Positions 42,256-52,236 of a DNA stretch of 64,000 nucleotides are shown piece by piece. The notes under the pieces were generated by a model that searched no databases, was not told where the DNA came from, and was given only the letters and a program-made list of their open reading frames with translations. The translations under genes were made by a program, and so were the position numbers. Source of the DNA: Bradyrhizobium sp. 139 (GTDB lineage: Bacteria > Pseudomonadota > Alphaproteobacteria > Rhizobiales > Xanthobacteraceae); contig NZ_JADPKS010000111.1 of assembly GCF_023074175.1 (NCBI RefSeq), positions 1 to 64,000 on the forward strand, given 5' to 3'. The first letter of the stretch is position 1. Each line of letters starts with the position of its first letter.

Positions 42256-44100
42256 ATGATGACCGACAATCGCAATACCATCCTCGCCGTCATTCTGTCG
42301 GGCCTGGTGCTGATCGCCTGGCAGTATTTCTACAACGTGCCGGCGATGGAAAAGCAGCGCGCCCAGCAGCAGACGCAGGCCGAGCTCCAGAAGGGCACGC
42401 CGCAGCCGACGGCTTCCGCGACGCCGGGCAGCACGCCGCAGCCCGGCAGTGCGGCCCAGCCGTCAACACCGGCCGCGAACCAGGCCCAGCCGGTCGTTGC
42501 CCGCGACAGCGCGATTGCAGCCAGCCCGCGCGTGAAGATCGACACGCCCCGGCTTGCCGGCAGCGTGTCGCTGAAGGGCGGACGCATCGACGACCTCGCG
42601 CTGGTGCAATACCGCGAAACGGTCGACCCGAAATCGCCGCCGATCATCCTCTATTCGCCCTCGGGCACGGCAGAACCCTATTACGCCGAGTTCGGCTGGG
42701 TGCCGGCGACGGGCATGACGGCGAAGCTGCCGGACGCCCAGACCGTCTGGCAGCAGGACGGCAGCGGCAGCCTGACGCCGACGACGCCGGCGGTGCTGAA
42801 GTGGGACAATGGCGAGGGCCTCACCTTCCGCCGCACCATCTCGGTCGACGAGCACTATCTCTTCACCGTCAAGGACGAGGTGAGCAATGTCGGCAACGCG
42901 CCGGTCACGCTCTATCCGTTCGCGCTGATCTCGCGCCACGGAACGCCGCAGGTCTCCGGCTATTACATCCTGCATGAGGGCCTGATCGGCTATCTCGATG
43001 GCCTGCAGGAATACGCCTACAAGAAGATCGACGAAGCCAGGACGGTGAACTTCAAGGCTACCAATGGCTGGCTCGGCATGACCGACAAGTACTGGGCCTC
43101 GGCGCTGCTGCCGGACACCAGTGCCCAGCTTCAGGCGCGCTTCTCGTCGAATCCCGTCGGCAACGTCCACACCTACCAGACCGACTATCTGCTCGATCCC
43201 GTCACCGTTGCGATCGGCGGCAGCGCGACAGCGAATGCGCGGCTGTTCGCCGGCGCCAAGGAAGCCGGCGTCGTCGGCGTGTTCCCGTTCGCCGGCCTCG
43301 GCGGCTACAACAAGGAGCTCGGCCTCAACCATTTCGATCTGTTGATCGACTGGGGCTGGTTCTACTTCATCACCAAGCCGATGTTCCTCGGCCTCGACTT
43401 CTTCTACCGCTTCTTCGGCAATTTCGGCATCTCGATCCTGCTCGTGACCGTGATCGTGAAGCTCTTGTTCTTCCCGCTGGCCAACAAGTCCTACGCCTCG
43501 ATGGCGAAGATGAAGTCGGTCCAGCCGCAGCTTCAGGCGCTGAAAGAGCGCTATCCGGACGACAAGGTGAAGCAGCAGCAGGAGATGATGGAGATCTACC
43601 GCAAGGAGAAGATCAATCCGGTCGCCGGCTGTCTTCCCGTCGTGATCCAGATCCCCGTGTTCTTCTCGCTCTACAAGGTGCTGTTCGTCACCATCGAGAT
43701 GCGGCACGCGCCGTTCTTCGGCTGGATCAAGGACCTCTCGGCGCCCGATCCCACCAATCTGTTCACCCTGTTCGGGCTGATCCCATTCGATCCGACAACG
43801 ATTCCGGTGTTCGGCCACTACCTTGCGCTCGGCATCTGGCCGATCATCATGGGCATCACGATGTGGTTCCAGATGAAGCTGAACCCGACGCCGCCGGACC
43901 CGACCCAGCAGCTGATCTTCAATTGGATGCCGCTGATCTTCACCTTCATGCTGGCGGGCTTCCCGGCGGGCCTGGTGATCTACTGGGCCTGGAACAATAC
44001 GCTCTCGGTGCTCCAGCAGAGCTTCATCATGCGCCGCAACGGCGTGAAGGTGGAGTTGTTCGACAATCTCAAGGCGACGTTCGCGAAAAAGGCGACGTAG
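42256..44100 (+). CDS. yidC: Membrane protein insertase YidC
   Basis: This 614-residue protein has the Gram-negative YidC layout: N-terminal TM (NTILAVILSGLVLIAWQYFY), Ala/Pro/Gln-rich linker (about 35-80), periplasmic P1 beta domain to about 365, then the conserved core with FFPLANKSYASMAKMKSVQP, NPVAGCLPVVIQIPVFFSLY and GFPAGLVIYWAWNNTLSVLQ. It inserts and folds inner-membrane proteins alone or with SecYEG. It begins 10 nt after rnpA and probably shares the rpmH promoter. A second ATG one codon on is an alternative start. Confidence 0.96.
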   Translation: MMTDNRNTILAVILSGLVLIAWQYFYNVPAMEKQRAQQQTQAELQKGTPQPTASATPGSTPQPGSAAQPSTPAANQAQPVVARDSAIAASPRVKIDTPRLAGSVSLKGGRIDDLALVQYRETVDPKSPPIILYSPSGTAEPYYAEFGWVPATGMTAKLPDAQTVWQQDGSGSLTPTTPAVLKWDNGEGLTFRRTISVDEHYLFTVKDEVSNVGNAPVTLYPFALISRHGTPQVSGYYILHEGLIGYLDGLQEYAYKKIDEARTVNFKATNGWLGMTDKYWASALLPDTSAQLQARFSSNPVGNVHTYQTDYLLDPVTVAIGGSATANARLFAGAKEAGVVGVFPFAGLGGYNKELGLNHFDLLIDWGWFYFITKPMFLGLDFFYRFFGNFGISILLVTVIVKLLFFPLANKSYASMAKMKSVQPQLQALKERYPDDKVKQQQEMMEIYRKEKINPVAGCLPVVIQIPVFFSLYKVLFVTIEMRHAPFFGWIKDLSAPDPTNLFTLFGLIPFDPTTIPVFGHYLALGIWPIIMGITMWFQMKLNPTPPDPTQQLIFNWMPLIFTFMLAGFPAGLVIYWAWNNTLSVLQQSFIMRRNGVKVELFDNLKATFAKKAT

Positions 44101-44134
44101 CGCCCGTCATTGCCGGGCGCAAATGCCTCCATAT

Positions 44135-44250
44135 CGTCATGCCCGGGCTTGTCCCGGGCATCCACGTTTTGGAGGGTCCTATGCGGATAGACGTGGATGG
44201 CCGGGACATTTTGAGCGGGAAGACGCGCTTCGCGCTTTTGCCCGGCCACG
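44135..44250. repeat. Palindromic repeat, CGTCATGCCCGGGC family, copy A
   Basis: It begins CGTCATGCCCGGGCTTG and has inner ATCCACGT / ACGTGGAT arms, ending GCCCGGCCACGA. It fills the yidC-engB gap. The same family occurs in reverse order at 46355-46467 and again at 52237-52323. Confidence 0.75.
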
Positions 44251-44268
44251 AAAGGATAGAGCGCTCGC

Positions 44269-44922
44269 ATGACCGACGACAAAGATGCGAAGCTGATCGA
44301 AACCGGGCGAAAACTGTTCGCCCGCGACTGGCAATTCATCTGGGCTTCGCCATCGATCGCGACGCTGCCGCCAATGGATGGGCTGGAGATCGCCTTTGCC
44401 GGCCGCTCCAATGTCGGCAAGTCCAGCCTGATCAACGCACTCACCGGCCGCAACGCGCTCGCGCGCACTTCGCATACGCCGGGTCGCACCCAGGAGCTGA
44501 TCTTCTTCGAGGTCCCCGGGAAAAATGACCTGCGCCTCGTCGACATGCCCGGCTATGGCTATGCCAAGGCGCCCAAGAGCCAAGTCGCGTCCTGGACCGA
44601 GCTGATCCACACATTCCTGCTCGGGCGCGCCAGTCTCGCGCGCGTCTACCTGTTGATCGACGCGCGCCACGGGCTGAAGGACGTCGATCACGAAATCCTG
44701 GGGACGCTCGACCGTTCGGCCGTCAGCTACCAGATCGTGCTGACCAAGGCCGATCAAGTGAGGGCGTCCGAGCTTCAGTCGCGCATCGCCGAGACGGAGG
44801 CCGCACTGGCCAAGCATCCGGCGGCGTTTCCGAACGTGCTCGCAACCTCGTCACGGAGCTCGATCGGCATGCCCGAGTTGCGCGCCGCGATGGCGAAGCT
44901 GCTGGAAGAGCGAAGCTCGTGA
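44269..44922 (+). CDS. engB: Ribosome biogenesis GTPase YihA/EngB
   Basis: This 217-residue GTPase has G1 GRSNVGKSS, a switch region NALARTSHTPGRTQ, G3 DMPGYGYAKAP, G4 TKAD and a G5-like ATSS. It is essential for 50S subunit assembly in many bacteria. It sits after yidC, separated by a palindromic repeat, and its stop overlaps the next gene's GTG. Confidence 0.95.
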   Translation: MTDDKDAKLIETGRKLFARDWQFIWASPSIATLPPMDGLEIAFAGRSNVGKSSLINALTGRNALARTSHTPGRTQELIFFEVPGKNDLRLVDMPGYGYAKAPKSQVASWTELIHTFLLGRASLARVYLLIDARHGLKDVDHEILGTLDRSAVSYQIVLTKADQVRASELQSRIAETEAALAKHPAAFPNVLATSSRSSIGMPELRAAMAKLLEERSS

Positions 44923-45281
44923 CGGCTCGCCTGTTGCTGGGGCTTGCCGGTTTGATGGGCGCCGCCGGCGTCGCGCTGGCCGCCGCCTCCGCTCACGGCG
45001 CCGATGCAAACCGGCTCGCCTCCGCCAGCGCCATGCTGCTGTTTCATGCAACTGCCATACTCGCGGCGATCGCATTGCTCGCGCGCGGACTTCTGCACGG
45101 CGGAATTGGCCTCATCGCAGCGTTCGGCTTCGTGATCGGTGCCGCGCTGTTCGCGGGCGACCTCACCTTGCGGCAATATGCCGGGCACGCGCTGTTTCCG
45201 TATGCAGCGCCGACGGGTGGGACGGTGATGATTTTGAGCTGGCTGGTGGTGACGCTGGCGGCGGTGGTGGCGAAACGCTGA
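44919..45281 (+). CDS. DUF423 family membrane protein
   Basis: This 120-residue protein has four hydrophobic helices and the DUF423 (YgdD-like) pattern: GLAGLMGAAGVALAAASAHG, ASAMLLFHATAILAA, FVIGAALFAGDLTLRQYAG, PTGGTVMILSWLVV. Function unknown; inner membrane. GTG 44919 overlaps the engB stop, so it is coupled. Confidence 0.88.
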   Translation: MTARLLLGLAGLMGAAGVALAAASAHGADANRLASASAMLLFHATAILAAIALLARGLLHGGIGLIAAFGFVIGAALFAGDLTLRQYAGHALFPYAAPTGGTVMILSWLVVTLAAVVAKR

Positions 45282-45284
45282 CCC

Positions 45285-45367
45285 GTAGCCTGGATGGAGC
45301 GAAGCGCAATCCGGGGCCGGAGAGCGCGGCGCGAACCCCGGATTACGCTTCGCTCCATCCGGGCTAC
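45285..45367. repeat. Palindromic intergenic repeat (GTAGCCTGGATGGAGCG type)
   Basis: Arms GTAGCCTGGATGGAGCGAAG and CTTCGCTCCATCCGGGCTAC flank CAATCCGGGG / CCCCGGATTACG inner arms. The 83-bp element lies between the DUF423 gene and argB. This family is widespread in rhizobial genomes. Confidence 0.8.
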
Positions 45368-45444
45368 ATACCAGTCACACTTTGCGCCCCGTCCGCCAAT
45401 CGGATAGAACGCGGCCCGAGTGTCCCGCCAGCGAGATCCGCCTC

Positions 45445-46332
45445 ATGACCGAAATCTCCCCGCTCGACCAGGCCCGCATCCTGTCCGAAGCGCTGCCGCA
45501 CATGCAGCAGTATGACGAGGAAACCATCGTCATTAAATATGGCGGCCATGCCATGGGCGACGAGGAGACCGCGAAGAACTTTGCCCGCGACATCGTGCTG
45601 CTCGAGCAGACCGCGATCAACCCGGTGGTGGTGCATGGCGGCGGGCCGCAGATCGCGACCATGCTCAAACGCCTCGGCATCGTCTCGGAATTCGCCGCCG
45701 GCCTGCGCATCACCGACAAGGCCACCATCGAGATCGTCGAAATGGTGCTAGCCGGCTCCATCAACAAATCGCTGGTCGGCTACATCAACGAGGCCGGCGG
45801 CAAGGCGGTCGGCCTGTGCGGCAAGGACGGCAACATGGTCACCGCGACCAAGGCGACGCGGACCATGGTCGATCCGGATTCGCAAATCGAGAAGGTGGTC
45901 GACCTTGGCTTCGTCGGCGAGCCGGAGAAGGTCGACCTCACGCTGCTCAACCAACTGATCGGCTACGAGCTGATCCCGGTGCTGGCGCCGCTCGCAACCT
46001 CGAAGCAAGGCCAGACCTTCAACGTCAACGCCGACACCTTCGCCGGTGCGGTTGCCGGCGCGCTCAAGGCCAAGCGCCTCTTGCTGCTCACCGACGTGCC
46101 TGGTGTGCTCGACAAGTCGAAGAAGCTGATTCCGCAATTGTCCGTCAAGGACGCGCGAAAACTGATCGCCGATGGCACCATCTCCGGCGGCATGATCCCG
46201 AAGGTCGAGACCTGCATCTACGCGCTCGAACAGGGCGTGCAGGGCGTCGTCATCATCGACGGCAAGATGCAGCACGCGGTGCTGCTCGAGCTCTTTACCA
46301 ACCAGGGCACGGGAACGCTGATCCACAAGTGA
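45445..46332 (+). CDS. argB: Acetylglutamate kinase
   Basis: This 295-residue amino-acid kinase has VIKYGGHAMGDEE, VVVHGGGPQIATML, the ASINKSLVGYIN-like Arg/NAG region, NVNADTFAGAVAGALKAKR and TISGGMIPKVETC. It phosphorylates N-acetylglutamate, the second step of arginine synthesis. ATG 45445 starts MTEISPLDQAR; a longer frame would run back through the repeat. An N-terminal helix of the kind that allows arginine feedback is present. Confidence 0.96.
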   Translation: MTEISPLDQARILSEALPHMQQYDEETIVIKYGGHAMGDEETAKNFARDIVLLEQTAINPVVVHGGGPQIATMLKRLGIVSEFAAGLRITDKATIEIVEMVLAGSINKSLVGYINEAGGKAVGLCGKDGNMVTATKATRTMVDPDSQIEKVVDLGFVGEPEKVDLTLLNQLIGYELIPVLAPLATSKQGQTFNVNADTFAGAVAGALKAKRLLLLTDVPGVLDKSKKLIPQLSVKDARKLIADGTISGGMIPKVETCIYALEQGVQGVVIIDGKMQHAVLLELFTNQGTGTLIHK

Positions 46333-46354
46333 TGAAAAGCGGGCCAAAGAAAGC

Positions 46355-46467
46355 CGTCATGGCCGGGCAAGAGCGCGAAACGCGTCTTCGCGAAGATGTC
46401 CCGGCCATCCACGATCTTTCGGCCCGCACGGCGAACGTGGATGCCCGGGACAAGCCCGGGCATGACG
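46355..46467. repeat. Palindromic repeat, CGTCATGCCCGGGC family, copy B (inverted)
   Basis: It begins CGTCATGGCCGGGCAAG and ends CAAGCCCGGGCATGACG, the reverse order of 44135-44250, with inner ATCCACG / CGTGGAT arms. It overlaps the possible 5' part of the DUF1036 gene, whose reading frame is open across it. Confidence 0.75.
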
Positions 46468-46514
46468 AGCGGGGGAAACAACAACGGCGCCGCTCGACCC
46501 TCACCCGCTTCCTG

Positions 46515-47501
46515 ATGACGCTGCCCGCCGCGGCCGTCTCGTTGTTCTTCTCCTCCGCGCCCGCTCTCGCCGATCTGAAAATCTGCAACCGCATGTCCTA
46601 TGTCGTCGAGGCCGCGATCGGCATCGACGACAAGGCGGCGACCGCGACGCGGGGCTGGTTCAGGATCGATCCCGCCACCTGCCGCGTGGTGGTGCAGGGC
46701 ACGCTCAGTGCCGATCGTATCCTGCTCAATGCCCGCGCGCTCGGCGTCTATGGCGCTTCGCCGATCCCGCAGAACGGCAGCGACACGCTGTGCGTGGCGC
46801 AGGACAATTTCGTCATCGCGGCTGCGCGGCAATGCCGCAGCGGCCAGACCCAGGCCGCGTTCACGCAGATCACGCCGACGCAGGGCGGTGATGGCAATTT
46901 CACTGCCTATCTCGCCGAGGATTCCGAATATGACGACGAGCAGGCCCGCCTCGCCGGCATCCAGCGGCTGCTTGTGGTCGCAGGCTACGACGCCGCGCCG
47001 ATCGACGGCGTCGACGGGCCGAAGACGCAAGCAGCGCTGGCCGCCTTCCTGAAGAGCCGCGGGCTGCCGTCCGACATCGTGTCCTCGCCGAACGTCTTCA
47101 AGGCCATGGTCGATGCGGTGCAGACGCCCTCGGCAACCGGCCTGACCTGGTGCAACGACACGCCGCACAAGGTGATGGCGGCGGTGGCGACCGACGACGG
47201 CAAGGCCGTGACCAGCCGCGGCTGGTATCGCATCGATCCCAAGACCTGCCTGCATCCCGACATCACCGGCCAGCCCAAGCAGATCTTCAGCTTCGCGGAA
47301 GCCATCGATGCCGACAACCGCGTGATCAAGCTGAAGGACAAGCCGCTGAACTGGGGTGGCGACAGGCCGCTCTGCACGCGCGAGACCAAGTTCGAGACCA
47401 ATGAGCAGACCGATTGCGGAGCGCGCGGATTTGCTGCGACGGGCTTTGGTGCGGTGGATATGTCGAGCGGCGGTAAGACGCTGCGCTTTACGATGCCGTG
47501 A
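46515..47501 (+). CDS. Secreted protein with two DUF1036 domains and a peptidoglycan-binding linker
   Basis: This 328-residue protein (from ATG 46515) has a signal core AAAVSLFFSSAPALA, a first DUF1036 domain (LKICNRMSYVVEAAIG, RGWFRIDPATCRVVVQG), a peptidoglycan-binding-like unit (QRLLVVAGYDAAPIDGVDG, about 145-190), then a second DUF1036 (LTWCNDTPHKVMAAVA, RGWYRIDPKTCLHP). Cysteines recur at matching places. The start is uncertain: the frame extends left through a palindromic repeat to a GTG near 46437, adding an Arg-rich n-region. Role unknown, probably periplasmic. Confidence 0.75.
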   Translation: MTLPAAAVSLFFSSAPALADLKICNRMSYVVEAAIGIDDKAATATRGWFRIDPATCRVVVQGTLSADRILLNARALGVYGASPIPQNGSDTLCVAQDNFVIAAARQCRSGQTQAAFTQITPTQGGDGNFTAYLAEDSEYDDEQARLAGIQRLLVVAGYDAAPIDGVDGPKTQAALAAFLKSRGLPSDIVSSPNVFKAMVDAVQTPSATGLTWCNDTPHKVMAAVATDDGKAVTSRGWYRIDPKTCLHPDITGQPKQIFSFAEAIDADNRVIKLKDKPLNWGGDRPLCTRETKFETNEQTDCGARGFAATGFGAVDMSSGGKTLRFTMP

Positions 47502-47515
47502 TTGAGAGAGCTTTG

Positions 47516-48208
47516 ATGAACCCACCCCGCGCCTTCGCCCATGTCGACACCTGGGTGTTCGATCTCGACAACACGCTCTATCCGCATCACGTCAATCTGT
47601 GGCAGCAGGTCGATGCGCGGATCGGCGAGTTCGTATGCAACTGGCTGAACGTGAACCCAGAGGACGCGCGAAAAATCCAGAAGGACTATTATTTGCGCTT
47701 CGGCACCACCATGCGCGGCATGATGACCCTGCATGGCGTGCGTGCCGACGACTACCTCGCCTATGTCCACAAGATCGACCATTCGCCGCTGCAGCCGAAT
47801 CCGGCGCTCGCCGAGGCCATCGCGAAATTGCCGGGCCGCAAGCTGATCCTCACCAACGGCTCGGTCGACCATGTCGATGCGGTGCTGGCGCGGCTTGGCC
47901 TCGGCTCGCATTTCGATGGCGTGTTCGACATCATCGCGGCGGAGTTCGAGCCGAAGCCGGCGCCGCAGACCTACCGGAAATTCCTCGCCGACCATGCGGT
48001 CGATCCGGCACGCGCCGCGATGTTCGAAGACCTCGCCCGCAACCTCACCGTCCCGCACGCGCTCGGCATGACCACCTGTCTGGTGGTGCCGGATGGGACG
48101 AAGGAGGTGGTGCGCGAGGACTGGGAGCTGGGAGGCCGGGACGCCGCCCATGTCGACCACGTCACGGATGATCTGGCGGGGTTTTTGGGCATGCTGCCGC
48201 CACGCTAA
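47516..48208 (+). CDS. HAD-family pyrimidine 5'-nucleotidase
   Basis: This 230-residue HAD hydrolase has motif I VFDLDNTLYP (nucleophile Asp), motif II ILTNGS, Lys in EFEPKPAPQTY and motif IV MFEDLARN. The FDLDNTLYPH sequence fits the SDT1/pyrimidine 5'-nucleotidase group. It dephosphorylates nucleoside or similar monophosphates. ATG 47516 has GAGAGAG upstream; an in-frame GTG six codons earlier overlaps the preceding stop and is less likely. Followed at once by a hairpin. Confidence 0.88.
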   Translation: MNPPRAFAHVDTWVFDLDNTLYPHHVNLWQQVDARIGEFVCNWLNVNPEDARKIQKDYYLRFGTTMRGMMTLHGVRADDYLAYVHKIDHSPLQPNPALAEAIAKLPGRKLILTNGSVDHVDAVLARLGLGSHFDGVFDIIAAEFEPKPAPQTYRKFLADHAVDPARAAMFEDLARNLTVPHALGMTTCLVVPDGTKEVVREDWELGGRDAAHVDHVTDDLAGFLGMLPPR

Positions 48209-48211
48209 CCG

Positions 48212-48251
48212 CTGTCGTCCCGGGCAAGCGAGCGCAGACCCGGGACGACAG
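48212..48251. repeat. Hairpin-forming inverted repeat after the HAD gene
   Basis: Perfect 13-bp arms CTGTCGTCCCGGG and CCCGGGACGACAG with a 14-nt loop, beginning 4 nt past the stop. No T tract follows, so it is probably a dispersed repeat that may still help end transcription. Confidence 0.75.
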
Positions 48252-48355
48252 TGGAGTATGGACGACGGTGGAGTATGCCTTGACTCCACCCCTGCAAATC
48301 CCGAAAAAGCGCTCCAATTCACCGTAAATTCCCGCCTGCCCCTGAGGAAATCCCG

Positions 48356-49201
<846 letters not shown>

Positions 49202-49212
49202 TCTTCTCCGTC

Positions 49213-50379
49213 ATGACCGATGCCCTCTCGATTGCCCGCGATCTGATCCGCTGCCGCTCGGTAACCCCGGCCGATGCCGGTGCGCTGGGCGTGCTTGAAC
49301 AAGCCCTCAACGCTGTCGGCTTCGCTTGCCACCGCGTGACGTTCTCCGAGCCCGGCACCGCCGACGTCGACAATCTCTATGCGCGGATCGGCACCGAAGC
49401 GCCGCACATCACCTTTGCCGGCCACACCGACGTGGTGCCGCCCGGCGACGAGAGCGCCTGGAGCGTCGGCGCGTTCTCGGGCGAGGTGAAAGGCGGCTTT
49501 TTGCACGGCCGCGGCGCGGTCGATATGAAGGGCGGCATCGCCTGCTCGCTCGCCGCGGTGCTGGAGCATCTCGCCGCGAACGGCGGCAGGCCGCGCGCCG
49601 ATGGCAAGGGCTCGATCTCGTTCCTGATCACGGGCGACGAGGAAGATGTTTCGATCAACGGCACCATCAAGCTGTTGCAATGGGCCGCCGAGCGCGGCGA
49701 AAAATTCGATCATTGCGTCCTCGGCGAGCCCTCCAATGTCGAGACGCTCGGCGACACCATCAAGATCGGCCGCCGCGGCTCGCAATCCGGCACGCTCTAT
49801 GTCGACGGTGTGCAGGGTCATGTCGCCTATCCGCAGCGCGCCGCCAATCCCGTGCCGGACATCTCGCGGCTGATCGTGGCGATCTCCGATGAGCCGCTCG
49901 ATCACGGCAGCGCCCAGTTCCAGGCCTCCAATCTCGAATTCACCTCGGTCGACGTCGGCAACACCGCCAGCAATGTGATTCCCGGCCAGGCCCGCGCAAA
50001 GTTCAACATCCGTTACAACGACAACCACACCCAGGCGAGCCTGCGCGAGCTGGTCGAGACCCGGCTGACCAAAGCCTGCGGCAACCGCATCCGCGCCCGC
50101 ATCGTCTGGGAGCCGTCGAACTCCAACGTGTTCGTGACCAAGCCCGGCCCGTTCACCGATCTCGCGGTCTCCGCGATCGAGGAGGTGACGGGTCGCAAGC
50201 CGGAGCTGTCGACATCAGGCGGCACCTCGGACGCGCGCTTCATCTCGAGTTATTGCCCGGTGATCGAGTTCGGCCTGGTCGGCCAGACCATGCACCAGGT
50301 CGACGAGCGTGTGCCGGTGGCGGACCTGGAGAAGCTGACGCAGGTGTATCGGGGGATTTTGGCAAGGTATTTTGGGTAG
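49213..50379 (+). CDS. dapE: Succinyl-diaminopimelate desuccinylase
   Basis: This 388-residue M20-family metallohydrolase has FAGHTDVVPPGD, GRGAVDMKGGIAC, TGDEEDVSINGT (Glu base), the dimer domain from about 180 to 290, and C-terminal STSGGTSDARF. It removes succinate from N-succinyl-LL-DAP. ATG 49213 starts MTDALSIARDL. It converges on truA across a repeat. Confidence 0.96.
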   Translation: MTDALSIARDLIRCRSVTPADAGALGVLEQALNAVGFACHRVTFSEPGTADVDNLYARIGTEAPHITFAGHTDVVPPGDESAWSVGAFSGEVKGGFLHGRGAVDMKGGIACSLAAVLEHLAANGGRPRADGKGSISFLITGDEEDVSINGTIKLLQWAAERGEKFDHCVLGEPSNVETLGDTIKIGRRGSQSGTLYVDGVQGHVAYPQRAANPVPDISRLIVAISDEPLDHGSAQFQASNLEFTSVDVGNTASNVIPGQARAKFNIRYNDNHTQASLRELVETRLTKACGNRIRARIVWEPSNSNVFVTKPGPFTDLAVSAIEEVTGRKPELSTSGGTSDARFISSYCPVIEFGLVGQTMHQVDERVPVADLEKLTQVYRGILARYFG

Positions 50380-50403
50380 GCGATAGCGCCTCCTTGAACT
50401 CCG

Positions 50404-50506
50404 CTGTCATCGTCCGCGAAAGCGGGCGATCCAGTATTCCAGAGACAATGCGGGGATACGGAAAGTCCTGGCGTACTGGATTCCCCGCCTTCGCGGGGAA
50501 TGACAG
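50404..50506. repeat. Palindromic repeat, CCAGTAC family, copy 1
   Basis: It starts CTGTCATCGTCCGC and ends CGCGGGGAATGACAG, with inner CCAGTATTCC and GCGTACTGG. The hairpin types (GTCCGC and CCCCGC) occur in the opposite order to the copies at 54251 and 54671. It separates convergent dapE and truA. Confidence 0.75.
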
Positions 50507-50532
50507 TGGTGGGCGTAGCGAGAGCGTCCCGC

Positions 50533-51270
50533 CTAATAATCCACCCTCACCAGATACAGCCCGTCCGGCGGGGCGACGACGCCACAGGCGGCGCGGTTTC
50601 GGGCTACGAGTGCCGCTGAGAGATCGTCGGCGGTCCAGCGGCCTTCGCCGACCCACATCAGCGATCCCACCATCGAGCGCACCTGGCTGTGCAGGAACGA
50701 GCGGGCCGAGGTGACGATGGTGATCTCGCGGCCGTCGCGCAGCACGTCGAGCTGGTCGAGCGTCTTCTCCGGCGATTTGGCCTGGCACTCGGTGTCGCGG
50801 AAGGTCGTGAAATCGTGCTTGCCGAGCAGACGTTGTGCCGCCGCATGCATCGCATCTGCGTCGAGCCGGCGCGGCACGCGCCAGGCGTGGCCGATGTCGA
50901 GCGCGAGATTGGCGCGAGTGTTGATGATGCGGTAGCGGTAGTGGCGCTTCAGGGCCGAGAAGCGCGCCTCGAAAGTTTCCGGCACGATCTCGGCCTCGAG
51001 CACCGCGACCGGATGCGGGCGCAGATGCGCGTTGAGGCCGTCGCGAAAGCGACCCGGCGGAAACTGCTTCTCGATATCGACATGCGCGACCTGGCCGAGC
51101 GCGTGCACGCCGGCGTCGGTGCGGCCGGCGCCATGCACGCGAATTTCGACGCCGGTCATCGCCTTCACCGCAGCTTCCAGCGCACCCTGCACCGAAGGCA
51201 GCGTCTCCTGCACCTGCCAGCCGAAGAACGGCGCGCCGTCATATTCGATGGTGAGCTTGTAGCGGGGCAT
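50533..51270 (-). CDS. truA: tRNA pseudouridine synthase A
   Basis: This 245-residue enzyme has YDGAPFFGWQVQ, the catalytic GRTDAGVHALGQV (nucleophile Asp) and RSFLHSQVRSMVGSLMWVG. It makes pseudouridine at tRNA positions 38-40. ATG 51270 overlaps the fmt TGA by one base (TGATG), so it is coupled to fmt in a def-fmt-truA cluster. Confidence 0.96.
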   Translation of the reverse strand: MPRYKLTIEYDGAPFFGWQVQETLPSVQGALEAAVKAMTGVEIRVHGAGRTDAGVHALGQVAHVDIEKQFPPGRFRDGLNAHLRPHPVAVLEAEIVPETFEARFSALKRHYRYRIINTRANLALDIGHAWRVPRRLDADAMHAAAQRLLGKHDFTTFRDTECQAKSPEKTLDQLDVLRDGREITIVTSARSFLHSQVRSMVGSLMWVGEGRWTADDLSAALVARNRAACGVVAPPDGLYLVRVDY

Positions 51271-52205
51271 CACGCCAGCCGCATCGGCGGTTTCAGCGGC
51301 ACGCCGCGCAGGAAGTCCGCGGCCTGCATCCGCGCCTTGCCTTCGCGCTGGAGCTCGATGATGCGGATCGCGCCCTCGCCGCAGGCGATGGTGAGTTGGT
51401 CGTCGAGCACCTCGCCCGGCGCGCCCGCGCCGTTCGCCAGCTCGCCGCGCAGGATCTTGACGCGCGCATTCTCGCTCACGTCTGTCAGCTCAGCCCAGGC
51501 GCCGGGAAACGGCGACAGGCCGTGGATGTGGCGCAACACGGCGCGCGCGGGCCTGGTCCAGTCGATCCGCGCTTCGGCCTTGTCGATCTTGGCGGCATAG
51601 GTGACGCCGTCCTCGCTCTGCTTCCTGAGCTGGAGCCCGCCGCGGGCAAGCGCGGCCATCGCGCGCACCATCAGATCGGCACCGAGCCGGGAGAGGCGGT
51701 CGTGCAGATCGGTCGCGGTCATGTTGTCGGTGATCGCCAGACGCTCGGCCATGGCAACGTCGCCGGTATCCAGGCCGACATCCATCTTCATCACCATGAC
51801 GCCGCTCTCGGCATCGCCGGCCATGATCGCACGGTTGATCGGCGCGGCACCGCGCCAGCGCGGCAGCAGCGAGGCGTGGAGATTGTAGCAGCCGAGCTTT
51901 GGCGCATCGAGAATGGCCTGCGGCAGGATCATGCCATACGCGACGACGACGGCGGCATCGGCGTCGAAGGCGCAAAATTCATCGAGTGCTTCCGGCGTCT
52001 TCAACGTCTTCGGCGTCAGCACAGGCACGCCGAGTTTTCGCGCGGCTTCCTCGACCGGTGTCGGCTGCAATTGCAGGCCGCGCCGTCCGCCCGGCTTCGG
52101 CGCACGGGTGTACACAGCCGCGATCTCGTGGCCATGCGCGACCAGCTCGAGCAGCGTCGGCACGGAGAAATCGGGCGTGCCCATGAAAATCAGGCGGAGG
52201 GGCAT
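51270..52205 (-). CDS. fmt: Methionyl-tRNA formyltransferase
   Basis: This 311-residue enzyme has RLIFMGTPDFSVPTL, NLHASLLPRWRGAAPIN (catalytic Asn/His) and MKMDVGLDTGDV, with a C-terminal RNA-binding beta-barrel after residue 205. It formylates initiator Met-tRNA. It lies between def and truA on the minus strand; a repeat separates it from def. Confidence 0.96.
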   Translation of the reverse strand: MPLRLIFMGTPDFSVPTLLELVAHGHEIAAVYTRAPKPGGRRGLQLQPTPVEEAARKLGVPVLTPKTLKTPEALDEFCAFDADAAVVVAYGMILPQAILDAPKLGCYNLHASLLPRWRGAAPINRAIMAGDAESGVMVMKMDVGLDTGDVAMAERLAITDNMTATDLHDRLSRLGADLMVRAMAALARGGLQLRKQSEDGVTYAAKIDKAEARIDWTRPARAVLRHIHGLSPFPGAWAELTDVSENARVKILRGELANGAGAPGEVLDDQLTIACGEGAIRIIELQREGKARMQAADFLRGVPLKPPMRLA

Positions 52206-52236
52206 GGGGCGGCGCTCGGTAAGAGTTCTGTTTCTC

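Noticed and set aside
48212..48251. Intrinsic terminator after the HAD gene
   Set aside because: The hairpin is strong but has no T tract on either strand, so I list it as a repeat.
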